Shown here: positions 6,233 through 14,798 of the stretch, in pieces | Numbering within the stretch: position 1 is the stretch's first letter | Layout of the letters: each line of letters begins with the position of its first letter | NCBI GenBank assembly: GCA_934504345.1 | Contig: CAKSVR010000050.1 | Span: 1-14,931, forward strand | Reading direction: 5' to 3' | DNA: 14,931 nucleotides | DNA from: an uncultured Agathobaculum sp. | GTDB taxonomy: Bacteria; Bacillota; Clostridia; Oscillospirales; Butyricicoccaceae | Translations under genes and position numbers: made by a program | Notes under the pieces: model-generated | Databases searched by the model: none | What the model saw: the letters and a program-made list of their open reading frames with translations, nothing else | What the model was told of the DNA's origin: nothing

Positions 6233-7006
6233 ATGAAAAATATTGCATTAGTTTTATCCTATGACGGCACAAATTACAACGGCTGGCAGATACAGAAAAA
6301 CGGTCCCTCCATCGAGGAGAGCATGGAGGATGCGGTTTTCCGTCTGCTGAAGCAAAAAGTTCATGTTTCCGGCGTGGGCCGCACGGATTCCGGCGTTCAC
6401 GCCCGGCGGTATGTTGCCAATTTCCACGCGGACTGCACCATCCCGATGGATCGTCTGCCGTATGCGCTCAACAGCTTCCTGCCCGCAGACATCGCCGTTT
6501 CCGGCGCGGTCGAGGTGCCCGAGAAATTCGATGCGCGGTTCGACTGCACCAAAAAGGAATACGCCTACTACCTGTTCCCGTCCACCCTGCGCGATCCGTT
6601 CCACGCACGGTATGCTTACCGGTACAATTATCCGCTGGATATTGCCAAAATGCAGCAAGGCGCACAGTATTTTGTCGGCAAACAGGATTTTGCCTCTGTA
6701 CGCAGTCAGGGCACGCCGGTCAAGAGCACGGTACGCACCATTTTCTGGTGCGAGGTCGAGCCGGTGGACGATCTCATCCGCATCCGCGTGTGCGGTGACG
6801 GCTTTCTGTACAACATGGTGCGCGCCATCGCGGGCACGCTGACCTACGTTGGCGGCGGCAAGCTGGCGCCCGCCGAGGTGCGCGATGTACTGCTCGCGTG
6901 CGACAGAGAACAGGCCGGGCCGACTCTGCCCGCGTGCGGGCTGTTCATGAACCGCCTGTGGTACGACCACACGCCCGAGCTCGACCGCTTCAGCCTGTCG
7001 GAATGA
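6233..7006 (+). CDS. truA: tRNA pseudouridine(38-40) synthase TruA
   Basis: 257 aa, cytoplasmic enzyme that converts uridines 38-40 of the tRNA anticodon arm to pseudouridine. The N-terminus ALVLSYDGTNYNGWQ (5-19) and the catalytic motif GRTDSGVHA (49-57, nucleophile Asp52) are diagnostic, as is FLYNMVRAIAGTL in the C-terminal half. Length is normal. The start ATG 6233 is fixed by family alignment, yet no Shine-Dalgarno is present: the preceding bases are the pyrimidine-rich arm of element 4 and the AT-rich TTTTATAACT. ecfA1-ecfA2-ecfT-truA is a conserved Firmicutes order, often next to ribosomal protein genes, which are absent here. Confidence 0.95.
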   Translation: MKNIALVLSYDGTNYNGWQIQKNGPSIEESMEDAVFRLLKQKVHVSGVGRTDSGVHARRYVANFHADCTIPMDRLPYALNSFLPADIAVSGAVEVPEKFDARFDCTKKEYAYYLFPSTLRDPFHARYAYRYNYPLDIAKMQQGAQYFVGKQDFASVRSQGTPVKSTVRTIFWCEVEPVDDLIRIRVCGDGFLYNMVRAIAGTLTYVGGGKLAPAEVRDVLLACDREQAGPTLPACGLFMNRLWYDHTPELDRFSLSE

Positions 7007-7020
7007 CAGATTTCAAGGGC

Positions 7021-7175
7021 AATACCGCATAATTGAACAAGAACGATTTGCGAGTAAATTTTGTATATTGACAAGGCGCAGTTTTGCGGTAATACTTGAT
7101 GTATTACCGTGAAACTGCAACGAAGTCAGGATACAAAATTTCCGCAAAGCGCCGTAGTTTCAATTGTGCGGTATT
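7021..7175. repeat. 155-bp imperfect palindrome, MITE-like
   Basis: Three nested pairs of arms fold this spacer into one long hairpin. The outer pair 7021-7037 with 7159-7175 matches 16 of 17 (termini AATACCGCA...TGCGGTATT). A middle pair 7056-7066 with 7131-7141 is an 11-bp perfect match. The inner pair 7079-7095 with 7101-7117 matches 15 of 17 around loop TTGAT. TTTGCG (7047-7052) can also pair with CGCAAA (7143-7148). There is no ORF and no T-run at the ends, so it is not a plain terminator. It lies between truA and the DUF5711-like gene. Confidence 0.75.
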
Positions 7176-7235
7176 ACCCAAGTTCTATTCACACATTTCC
7201 CCCGAAAATACGCTACAATAAGGAGGCGGAATATC

Positions 7236-8507
7236 ATGGGCGACCAGAACAATCCCTCACCCGGACAGAACGTGATCCGCTTTCCGGTATCCCAGAAGGA
7301 ACGCCGCCAGCGAATGCGCGAAAGCCGCGATCCCCGCATCCGCACGACCGCACTGCTCGGTATGCTGTGCGGCTGGGCGCTGGTCGCGGGCACGCTCGCA
7401 TTCCTGTTGGTCAACTACCGCGCATGGACACCCACCTCGCTGCACACCATCGCCAACTACATCGTGGCGGGTGCGCGTTCGCATGACGGCGACATCACCA
7501 CCATCAACTACGAGAACGAAACCTGCGATGACGGTGCGCTGTTCGAGTCCGGCCTCGCCTATGCGGACAGCGACGCGCTGTTCCTGTCCCGCGCGGGCAG
7601 CATGACAACGCTCAAATACTCGCTCGGCTACTCCGATCCCGCGGTGGAGAGCTGCGACCGCTATGTGCTCGTGTACGACCGCGGCGGCATCAAGGCCGCG
7701 CTCGTCAACTCCGCAGCAGCCACCGCCGAGCTGGAGCTCGAGTCCACCATCCTGAACGGCTCGATCGGCCGCGACGGCCATTTCGTGCTCACCACCGGCG
7801 AACACGGCTACCGTTCCGCCGCCGCAGTGTACGACACCGCCGGAAAAGAGGTTTTCAAATACCGTTCGTCGGAATACTATATGGTAACTGCCGTTCTCTC
7901 GCCGGACTGCAAAACGCTGGCCGCGCTCGGTTTCCGGCAGAACGGCATCACGCTGGAGAGCCATGTGCTGTTCTTTGATGTATCGAGCGGCAAGCAGTAT
8001 GCCGATGCTGTGCTCTCGGACTCGCTGGGCGTTGCGCTCACTTATTCGGAGAACGGCGCTGCCGCCGTGCTGTGCGACAACGGCCTGTTCCGCGTCACCC
8101 GCAAGGGCGACACCGAGCAGCTGCTCGAGCTGAGCGCGCAGGATCTCGTTGCCAGCACCACGCAGCCGGATAGGATGGCACTGGCCATCCGCTCGTACCA
8201 GAACGGCGCACGCTGCGACCTGTACACAGTGCGCGGCGGCACGCTGCACGGCCCGTTCGCGCTGGCCGAGGAGCCATCCACGCTGGCTATCTCGAACGCC
8301 GGCACGGCGGTACTGTCGGCGGCGGGCGTTTCGGTGTACAGCACCGCCGGACAGCCGCAGTGGCACAACACGGATGCCGTCGGCGCACACCGCGTGCTGA
8401 TGACGGATGACGGCACGGTCTTTCTGCTGTACAACAAGAACGCACGCATTTTCACCGCACATTCCACGCAATCCGAGGAGCTTTATCCAGATGAGCAATA
8501 TCAGTAA
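7236..8507 (+). CDS. Membrane-anchored DUF5711-like protein, beta-propeller-type repeats
   Basis: 423 aa. A basic, cytoplasmic N-terminus (KERRQRMRESRDPRIR, 21-36) is followed by one membrane segment at about 38-60, so residues 61-423 should face outside. The outer part is a long series of short beta-strand-like segments with blade-like repeats (for example YVLVYDRGGIKAALV, SHVLFFDVSSGKQYADAVL, DDGTVFLLYNKNARIF), which suggests a beta-propeller. Length, topology and the CvpA neighbour fit DUF5711-type proteins of Clostridia as I recall them; function unknown. AAGGAGG (7220-7226) precedes ATG 7236. Its 3' end overlaps the next gene by 17 bases, so the two are probably translationally coupled. 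Confidence 0.75.
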   Translation: MGDQNNPSPGQNVIRFPVSQKERRQRMRESRDPRIRTTALLGMLCGWALVAGTLAFLLVNYRAWTPTSLHTIANYIVAGARSHDGDITTINYENETCDDGALFESGLAYADSDALFLSRAGSMTTLKYSLGYSDPAVESCDRYVLVYDRGGIKAALVNSAAATAELELESTILNGSIGRDGHFVLTTGEHGYRSAAAVYDTAGKEVFKYRSSEYYMVTAVLSPDCKTLAALGFRQNGITLESHVLFFDVSSGKQYADAVLSDSLGVALTYSENGAAAVLCDNGLFRVTRKGDTEQLLELSAQDLVASTTQPDRMALAIRSYQNGARCDLYTVRGGTLHGPFALAEEPSTLAISNAGTAVLSAAGVSVYSTAGQPQWHNTDAVGAHRVLMTDDGTVFLLYNKNARIFTAHSTQSEELYPDEQYQ

Positions 8508-9120
8508 TATCAATGATATTCTTTCCATCGCCGCGCAGCTGCTCAATGCACCCGATCTTATCCTGATCGCGGTGCTGCTTGCCAACATCTGGCTGGGCGC
8601 ACGGCGCGGACTGGTCGGTGCGCTGTACGGCGTACTCGGCCGCATCGGCATGATCGCCGCATCGGTGGCCGCCGCGAAGTACACCGCGCCCTATGTGGCA
8701 CAGTGGGTGGTCGTTCCGGCGGTCGGACAGCTGTTTGAAAAGCAGGCCGCACTCAAAACCGCCGAAGGCGTGCTGAACGGTCTGCGGCAGACAGTGACAG
8801 AAGCCGCCGTCGGTATGTCCGAGAGCATCGCGTTCTCCATGCTGGTGGTGCTGTTCAGCGTGCTGTTCGGACGGCTTATCTGGATATTCGGCCGCAGCCT
8901 CAAGCTCATCGTGCGCCGCACGCCGCTGAGCGCACTCGACTCTGCGGGCGGCGCGGCTATCGGCCTTGTCACCGGCCTCGCATTCGTGTGCATCCTGCTG
9001 ATCGTGCTCCAGTGGCTGTTCCCCATCACCTATACGCCGCTCGGCTATCTTTCGCCCGAGCGCGTAAAGAACACGCTGCTGCTCCGTCAGCTCGTGGATG
9101 CTCTGCCTATCGCAATCTGA
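8491..9120 (+). CDS. CvpA family membrane protein
   Basis: 209 aa with four predicted membrane segments (about 20-37, 43-62, 113-133, 155-178). The hallmarks of the CvpA family are present: a GARRGLVGALYGVLGRIG turn after the first helix (36-53) and LDSAGGAAIGLVTGLAFV (149-166) before the last. In E. coli CvpA is an inner-membrane protein linked to colicin V production and envelope stress tolerance; the biochemical role is not settled. ATG 8491 is chosen because GAGGAG (8475-8480) is 10 bases upstream, inside the end of the preceding gene; upstream in-frame codons are a shadow of that gene. The last segment is followed by a short tail. Confidence 0.85.
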   Translation: MSNISNINDILSIAAQLLNAPDLILIAVLLANIWLGARRGLVGALYGVLGRIGMIAASVAAAKYTAPYVAQWVVVPAVGQLFEKQAALKTAEGVLNGLRQTVTEAAVGMSESIAFSMLVVLFSVLFGRLIWIFGRSLKLIVRRTPLSALDSAGGAAIGLVTGLAFVCILLIVLQWLFPITYTPLGYLSPERVKNTLLLRQLVDALPIAI

Positions 9121-9160
9121 TTGAGAAAAAGCAATTCTCAATTTCCCATTTTCCATTCCA
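9120..9160. repeat. Partial repeat element before the Clp gene (element 5 remnant)
   Basis: ATTGAGAA (9120-9127) pairs with TTCTCAAT (9135-9142), and 9141-9158 continues as a pyrimidine-rich arm (TTTCCCATTTTCCATTCC-like) matching the right arms of elements 2 and 3. The left arm is short, so it looks truncated. It begins at the last base of the CvpA-gene stop codon and ends just before the Clp ribosome binding site AAGGAG (9163-9168). Confidence 0.5.
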
Positions 9161-9176
9161 ATAAGGAGTTTAACCT

Positions 9177-11459
<2,283 letters not shown>

Positions 11460-11463
11460 CACG

Positions 11464-11490
11464 AAAAACCGCTCTTTCGAGCGGTTTTTT
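11464..11490. terminator. Bidirectional terminator after the Clp gene (copy 1)
   Basis: CCGCTC (11469-11474) pairs with GAGCGG (11479-11484) around TTTC, flanked by an A-run on the left and a T-run (11485-11490) on the right. It sits four bases after the Clp stop. An identical 30-bp copy, 11464-11493, recurs at 11710-11739. Confidence 0.9.
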
Positions 11491-11493
11491 GTT

Positions 11494-11709
11494 TGTCAAA
11501 AAAGTCGGTATTGAACCAATTTTATTATATCGCGCGTCAGCGCGCGTTAAATAGAATTTGCTTTGCAAATTCATAAAAACCGGGAGCGTGTATCTCGGTT
11601 TTTATACCTTAAGAGGGAAAAAGTTTCCGTATGGGAACTTTTGGACGACTTTGGAACGGCCTACGGTCCGTTCCTGCTTGTCGGCGAAACTGTAGTTTCG
11701 CGACAGCCT
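11494..11709. other. Hairpin train in the convergent gap
   Basis: Between the two identical terminators lie at least six further stem-loops in about 170 bases: CGCGCG-TCAG-CGCGCG (11531-11546); GAATTTGC-TTT-GCAAATTC (11554-11572); a terminator-like stem 11573-11605; AAAAGTTTCC-GTAT-GGGAACTTTT (11619-11642, one G-U pair); GGAACGG with CCGTTCC (11653-11674); and GCGAAACT with AGTTTCGC (11684-11701), extended by GTC/GAC with one bulge. I see no gene with a credible start here. A structured RNA is possible but unproven. Confidence 0.6.
11573..11605. terminator. Second terminator-like hairpin in the convergent gap
   Basis: ATAAAAACCG (11573-11582) pairs with CGGTTTTTAT (11596-11605). With one bulged G the stem extends by GAG/CTC around loop CGTGTAT. 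The A-run and T-run on the two sides make it usable in both directions. Confidence 0.6.
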
Positions 11710-11736
11710 AAAAACCGCTCTTTCGAGCGGTTTTTT
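11710..11736. terminator. Bidirectional terminator after the histidine kinase gene (copy 2)
   Basis: The same CCGCTC-TTTC-GAGCGG stem as at 11464, with identical A- and T-runs; read on the minus strand it follows the kinase stop (11740-11738) by two bases. As it is palindromic, the two copies are both direct and near-inverted repeats of each other. Confidence 0.88.
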
Positions 11737-11737
11737 G

Positions 11738-13381
11738 TTATTTATCGGCAAATCGGAACCAGAACCTCGGCCCTATCCCGGTGTTTTCGACACCGCAGTC
11801 ATACCCGTGCAGATCGAACACGGTTTTCGCGATGGACAGTCCCAGTCCGTCGCCTTTTTTGCTGCGCGACGGATCGGCCTGATAATACGCCTCCCACAGG
11901 CGCGGCAGAGCCTCATCCGGAATGGCCTCGCCGGTGTTGGTGACAGCGCACACGCCGTCCGCGACCGAAACCGTAATACAGCCGCCCGCGGGCGTGTGCT
12001 GTACGGCGTTCTCGAGCAGGGCATCCAGCGCCCGCGTGAGCAGCGCCCGGTCGGCGCTGACCTCGGATTCGCCCTGTGCAGCAAATTCGGTGCGGATGGT
12101 GTCTGCGGTCGGCACAGCCGCCTGCAAACGCTCCTGCGCCAGCTCAGCCAGCGAGAACACGGTGCGCCGCAAAGCCTGTGCGCCTGTTTCCAGCCGCGAC
12201 AGCTCGAGCATCTGCCGCACGCTGCCGTCCATGCGCTGCGCCTGCTGCCGGATAACCTCCAGATAATGTCCCTGCTTTTCGGGTGCGAGGTTGTCACCGA
12301 CCAGCTCGGCGGCGGCGCTGAGCACGGAGAGCGGCGTTTTCAGCTCGTGTGCGAGTGCGGCGGTCGTTTCGCGGCGCACCTGCTCGATGCGCTCCTGCCT
12401 GCGCCAGACACGCAGCAAGGCGCAGGAGAGGATAACGGTCAGCACCAGCATCAAAACGGCTGTGCCCGCGTACAGCGGCAGGAGCGATTTGACTGCGGTT
12501 TTCAGCGGGCGATAACACCAAATGCAGACATAGGTGCGCTGTTCCGCATCGGGCAAATTTGCGCTGACAATGCCGTCGTACTCCCACTCCACACGGAATA
12601 TTGACCATTCCGCACCGCGTTCGCGGTCCATCGATGGATTATCCGTGATCTTCTGTGCCCACTCTTTCATGCCGTTCAGCACGGCGCTGTCCCGCGCCTT
12701 GCGGTATTCCTCCACCGTGCCGTTCGCCGGAAAGCCGACCAGCGTGAACAGCGCATCATTTCGTCCCAGCTCCTCGCCTGTGGTGATCCAGCTGTTCTCG
12801 TCCACCGGAATATCCGGCTCTTTATCGTACAGCACATTCTCCTTGTCATCACGCTTCAGACGCAGATACCCACTGCCATCAGTATAATGCGCCCGGTAAT
12901 ACGAGATTTTGCGCGGGATAATCATGCCGTCCTGTGTCCAGCCGCTGACTTCAAGCGTATAGAAGTCCTCTCTTTTTCTGCGGGAAATGCTGCTCTCCCG
13001 GTTGAGCTCAACGAGTGTTTCCTGCTGCTCCTCGGTCAGCCAGCGCGACAGGTCGATGCGGCCGCTGGACAGCTTCATGCAATTGCCTGTCGATGCGACC
13101 AGCTTGCCATTCGGGTCATACACGCCGACGTAAAATGTCGGCGCTATGTTTTGGCTGAACATTTCAATCGGTGCGTACAGATTTGCAATTTCCGGTCCAT
13201 CGACTTCCTGAAACTGATTTTCCATCGTTAGAAAATTATTCGTGAATTTCTCCAGCTCGTTCGACTTGCTACGCAACGCCATCACGCGCGTAAATGCGCC
13301 CATCGACAGCAGCCAGAACGCGAGGAAGCCCGCGCCCACGCGAACAAAGAAACTCCGAAAATTCTTAGGCTTGGTTTTCAT
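11738..13381 (-). CDS. Sensor histidine kinase with large extracellular domain, no HAMP
   Basis: 547 aa membrane kinase that should autophosphorylate and pass phosphate to the adjacent response regulator. One membrane segment is at about 14-36 and a second at about 299-323, enclosing an extracellular sensor domain of about 260 residues that I do not recognise. The HisKA box is AALAHELKTPLSVL (341-354, His345). The ATPase domain has the N box DALLENAVQHTPAGG (453-467, Asn458), G1 TNTGEAIPDE (481-490) and G2 KGDGLGLSIAK (509-519). The phospho-acceptor helix follows the second segment by only about 20 residues, so a HAMP domain is absent or reduced. ATG 13381 has GGAGG (13395-13391) nine bases upstream, inside the end of the regulator gene, with a 17-base overlap. 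Confidence 0.92.
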   Translation of the reverse strand: MKTKPKNFRSFFVRVGAGFLAFWLLSMGAFTRVMALRSKSNELEKFTNNFLTMENQFQEVDGPEIANLYAPIEMFSQNIAPTFYVGVYDPNGKLVASTGNCMKLSSGRIDLSRWLTEEQQETLVELNRESSISRRKREDFYTLEVSGWTQDGMIIPRKISYYRAHYTDGSGYLRLKRDDKENVLYDKEPDIPVDENSWITTGEELGRNDALFTLVGFPANGTVEEYRKARDSAVLNGMKEWAQKITDNPSMDRERGAEWSIFRVEWEYDGIVSANLPDAEQRTYVCIWCYRPLKTAVKSLLPLYAGTAVLMLVLTVILSCALLRVWRRQERIEQVRRETTAALAHELKTPLSVLSAAAELVGDNLAPEKQGHYLEVIRQQAQRMDGSVRQMLELSRLETGAQALRRTVFSLAELAQERLQAAVPTADTIRTEFAAQGESEVSADRALLTRALDALLENAVQHTPAGGCITVSVADGVCAVTNTGEAIPDEALPRLWEAYYQADPSRSKKGDGLGLSIAKTVFDLHGYDCGVENTGIGPRFWFRFADK

Positions 13382-14063
13382 CTCCGTCCACCTCCAGTTT
13401 ATAGCCGCGCTTTACCACGGTCTTGATGCAGTCCGCGTGCTGTCCCAGTGCCCGGCGCAGCTTTTTGATGTGCCCGTCGATCACGCGGTCCGTGCCGTCA
13501 AAATCCCAGCCCCACGCAAGGTTCAACAGCTCGTCCCGCGTCAGCACGCGGTTTTTGCGCTCCATCAGCGCCCGCAGCAAAGCAAATTCCTTGGGCGGCA
13601 GGTCGATGCGCCTGCCGTCCGCCGTTACGATCCCCCGCGCCGGGTCGAGCGACAGCGCGCCCGCTGTCAGTGTTTCTCCGGCGTTCAGCCCGCGCGCCCG
13701 CCGCAGGAGCGCCTGCGCTTTGGCATACAGCACCGCCAGCGAGAACGGCTTGACGACGTAGTCGTCCGCACCGAGGCCGTAGCCGTGCAGCTTGTCCTGC
13801 TCATCCTCCCGCGCGGTGACGAACAGGATGGGCGCATCGCTGCGTTCGCGGGCGGCGCGGCACAGCGCGAAGCCGTCCGTGCCCGGCAGCATGATGTCGA
13901 GCAGCAGCAGGTCGAACCGGCGGGTTTCGATCAGATGCAGCGCCGTGTCGCCGTCCGGCGCGGATACAACCGCCAACTCACCGCCGCTCTTCGCGGTGAA
14001 GTAGTCGGTCAGTACCTCGCGCATGGCCTGCTCATCCTCCGCGATCAAAATGGTTGCTTTCAT
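13365..14063 (-). CDS. Response regulator, OmpR/PhoB family
   Basis: 232 aa DNA-binding regulator. The receiver domain (1-122) has the acidic pocket in AEDE (8-11), phospho-acceptor Asp56 in LLLLDIMLPG, Thr83 in FVTARED and Lys105 in VVKPFS. A winged-helix domain spans about 133-226, with the recognition region WGWDFDGTDRVIDGHIKKLR (184-203) and KRGYKLEV (218-225). ATG 14063 is chosen because AAAGGAGG lies upstream (14078-14071) and the receiver begins immediately; the 37 upstream in-frame residues run into promoter DNA and are not protein. It overlaps the kinase gene by 17 bases, so the pair is one operon. The stimulus and target genes are unknown. Confidence 0.95.
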   Translation of the reverse strand: MKATILIAEDEQAMREVLTDYFTAKSGGELAVVSAPDGDTALHLIETRRFDLLLLDIMLPGTDGFALCRAARERSDAPILFVTAREDEQDKLHGYGLGADDYVVKPFSLAVLYAKAQALLRRARGLNAGETLTAGALSLDPARGIVTADGRRIDLPPKEFALLRALMERKNRVLTRDELLNLAWGWDFDGTDRVIDGHIKKLRRALGQHADCIKTVVKRGYKLEVDGDENQA

Positions 14064-14084
14064 GCTCTCTCCTCCTTTGGTTAG

Positions 14085-14093
14085 AGTATAACA
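14085..14093 (-). promoter_or_regulatory. Possible extended -10 promoter of the two-component operon
   Basis: On the minus strand the sequence reads TGTTATACT, an extended -10 (TG, one base, TATACT). No good -35 is present. The predicted start near 14078 would give a very short leader beginning at the ribosome binding site, which lowers confidence. Confidence 0.35.
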
Positions 14094-14167
14094 TAACGGT
14101 CTGCCTTTTTGATGTTCTTTCCATTTTTGCGCGAAAAAGTTTTTTCGAAAAATTTTGAAAAAAGTTG

Positions 14168-14196
14168 TTGACATTACAGAGTTTTATTGATATACT
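14168..14196 (+). promoter_or_regulatory. Near-consensus sigma-A promoter of the tRNA cluster
   Basis: A perfect -35 TTGACA (14168-14173), a 17-base spacer and TATACT (14191-14196, five of six) lie 21 bases before tRNA-Gly, with AT-rich DNA upstream (14124-14167) that could act as an UP element. A stringent-type GC discriminator is not evident. Confidence 0.88.
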
Positions 14197-14217
14197 AAAT
14201 GAGCGTCAGAAAGACCC

Positions 14218-14291
14218 GCGGGTGTAGTTCAATGGTAGAATGTCAGCCTTCCAAGCTGAACACGTGGGTTCGATTCCCATCACCCGCTCCA
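14218..14291 (+). tRNA. tRNA-Gly (TCC)
   Basis: The acceptor stem GCGGGTG (14218-14224) pairs with CACCCGC (14281-14287), with discriminator T14288 and encoded CCA 14289-14291. The anticodon stem TCAGC/GCTGA holds the loop CTTCCAA, giving anticodon TCC. The T-arm has GGTTCGATTCCC. First gene after the promoter at 14168. Confidence 0.97.
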
Positions 14292-14324
14292 CTTTTTGAT
14301 GTGCCGGGTTGCCGGAATTGACAT

Positions 14325-14401
14325 GCGCCAGTAGCTCAGCCGGATAGAGCAACTGCCTTCTAAGCAGTAGGCCGGGGGTTCGAATCCCTCCTGGCGTGCC
14401 A
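14325..14401 (+). tRNA. tRNA-Arg (TCT)
   Basis: The acceptor GCGCCAG (14325-14331) pairs with CTGGCGT (14391-14397) with a G-U at the first pair; discriminator G14398 and encoded CCA 14399-14401. The anticodon stem ACTGC/GCAGT holds the loop CTTCTAA, anticodon TCT. Its last 21 bases recur at 14495-14515, as at tRNA integration sites. Confidence 0.96.
14381..14401 (+). repeat. att-like direct repeat, copy in tRNA-Arg 3' end
   Basis: The 21 bases from the T-loop through CCA of tRNA-Arg (CGAATCCCTCC...GTGCCA) are repeated exactly at 14495-14515; identity stops abruptly on both sides. This is the footprint left by site-specific integration at a tRNA 3' end, or by partial tRNA duplication. Confidence 0.75.
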
Positions 14402-14423
14402 TCCACAATGTGCACTTTGCCAG

Positions 14424-14445
14424 GGATTCGAAAGGCGGCTCTTGA
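14424..14445 (+). repeat. 22-bp direct repeat after tRNA-Arg
   Basis: The 22 bases starting GGATTCGAAAGGCGGC are identical to 14799-14820 after tRNA-Gln. Both copies begin 23 bases past the terminal A of the preceding tRNA. AGGGATTCG (14422-14430) is also the reverse complement of the T-arm segment CGAATCCCT. Confidence 0.8.
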
Positions 14446-14495
14446 AAACAATCCAGTGGATTGTTTTAACCGCCGTGGTTTTTCCGCAGAAAAAC
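14434..14495. other. Two hairpins within the 114-bp insert after tRNA-Arg
   Basis: AAAACAATCC (14445-14454) pairs perfectly with GGATTGTTTT (14458-14467) around AGT, with an outer GGCGG/CCGCC pair (14434-14438, 14470-14474). A second stem is GTTTTTC (14478-14484) with GAAAAAC (14489-14495). Together they fill most of the space between the two att-like copies. Confidence 0.65.
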
Positions 14496-14515
14496 GAATC
14501 CCTCCTGGCGTGCCA
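14495..14515 (+). repeat. att-like direct repeat, second copy downstream of tRNA-Arg
   Basis: Exact 21-bp copy of the tRNA-Arg 3' end, without the rest of a tRNA. It lies 30 bases before tRNA-His. Confidence 0.75.
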
Positions 14516-14544
14516 AACTCTTCCGTAAGCTGCAAATTTTATAT

Positions 14545-14622
14545 GGTGGGTATAGCTCAGTTGGTTAGAGCATCGGATTGTGGTTCCGAGGGTCGAGGGT
14601 TCGAGTCCCTTTACCCACCCCA
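14545..14622 (+). tRNA. tRNA-His (GTG)
   Basis: The acceptor GTGGGTA (14546-14552) pairs with TACCCAC (14612-14618). The extra G-1 at 14545, specific for tRNA-His, faces C14619, and CCA is encoded at 14620-14622. Anticodon stem TCGGA/TCCGA holds the loop TTGTGGT, anticodon GTG. Confidence 0.97.
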
Positions 14623-14634
14623 TATTGTTCCGTG

Positions 14635-14664
14635 ACGCGCTGCATCTGCAAGGTCGCAGCGCGT
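14635..14664. other. Hairpin between tRNA-His and tRNA-Gln
   Basis: ACGCGCTGC (14635-14643) pairs perfectly with GCAGCGCGT (14656-14664) around a 12-base loop. No T-run follows, so it is more likely a processing structure than a terminator. Confidence 0.6.
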
Positions 14665-14701
14665 TATTTACGGACTATCTCCTCTTTCGCACCGCGAATA
14701 C

Positions 14702-14776
14702 GGGGGCGTCGCCAAGCGGTAAGGCATCGGCCTTTGACGCCGACATTCGCTGGTTCGAATCCAGCCGTCCCTGCCA
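14702..14776 (+). tRNA. tRNA-Gln (TTG)
   Basis: The acceptor GGGGGCG (14702-14708) pairs with CGTCCCT (14766-14772) with two G-U pairs; discriminator G14773 and encoded CCA 14774-14776. D-arm GCCAAGCGGTAAGGC is typical of tRNA-Gln. The loop CTTTGAC in stem TCGGC/GCCGA gives anticodon TTG. Confidence 0.95.
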
Positions 14777-14798
14777 CTTATGTGGTTTTGAATCTCAT

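Noticed and set aside
7068..7095. TTGACA with TAATAC inside the 155-bp palindrome
   Set aside because: The -10 matches only half of the consensus and both boxes are explained by palindrome arms.
7214..7219. TACAAT before the DUF5711-like gene
   Set aside because: As a -10 it would start transcription inside the ribosome binding site, and the nearest -35-like hexamer is 20 bases away.
11631..11711. 26-codon ORF starting at ATG 11631
   Set aside because: Start lies in the loop of a stem, with a poor ribosome binding site and no conserved features visible.
11563..11943. Plus-strand ORF of 126 codons over the hairpin train
   Set aside because: No ribosome binding site, starts inside a hairpin and runs antisense into the kinase gene; kept only as a note in the hairpin-train finding.
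14318..14323. TTGACA between tRNA-Gly and tRNA-Arg
   Set aside because: A -10 would fall inside tRNA-Arg; the tRNAs are better explained as one transcript from 14168.
14206..14623. Minus-strand ORFs reading GLEPSTLGTTIRCSNQLSYTH- and GGIRTPGLLLRRQ-like peptides
   Set aside because: Antisense translations of the tRNA genes; such peptides are well-known spurious database entries.
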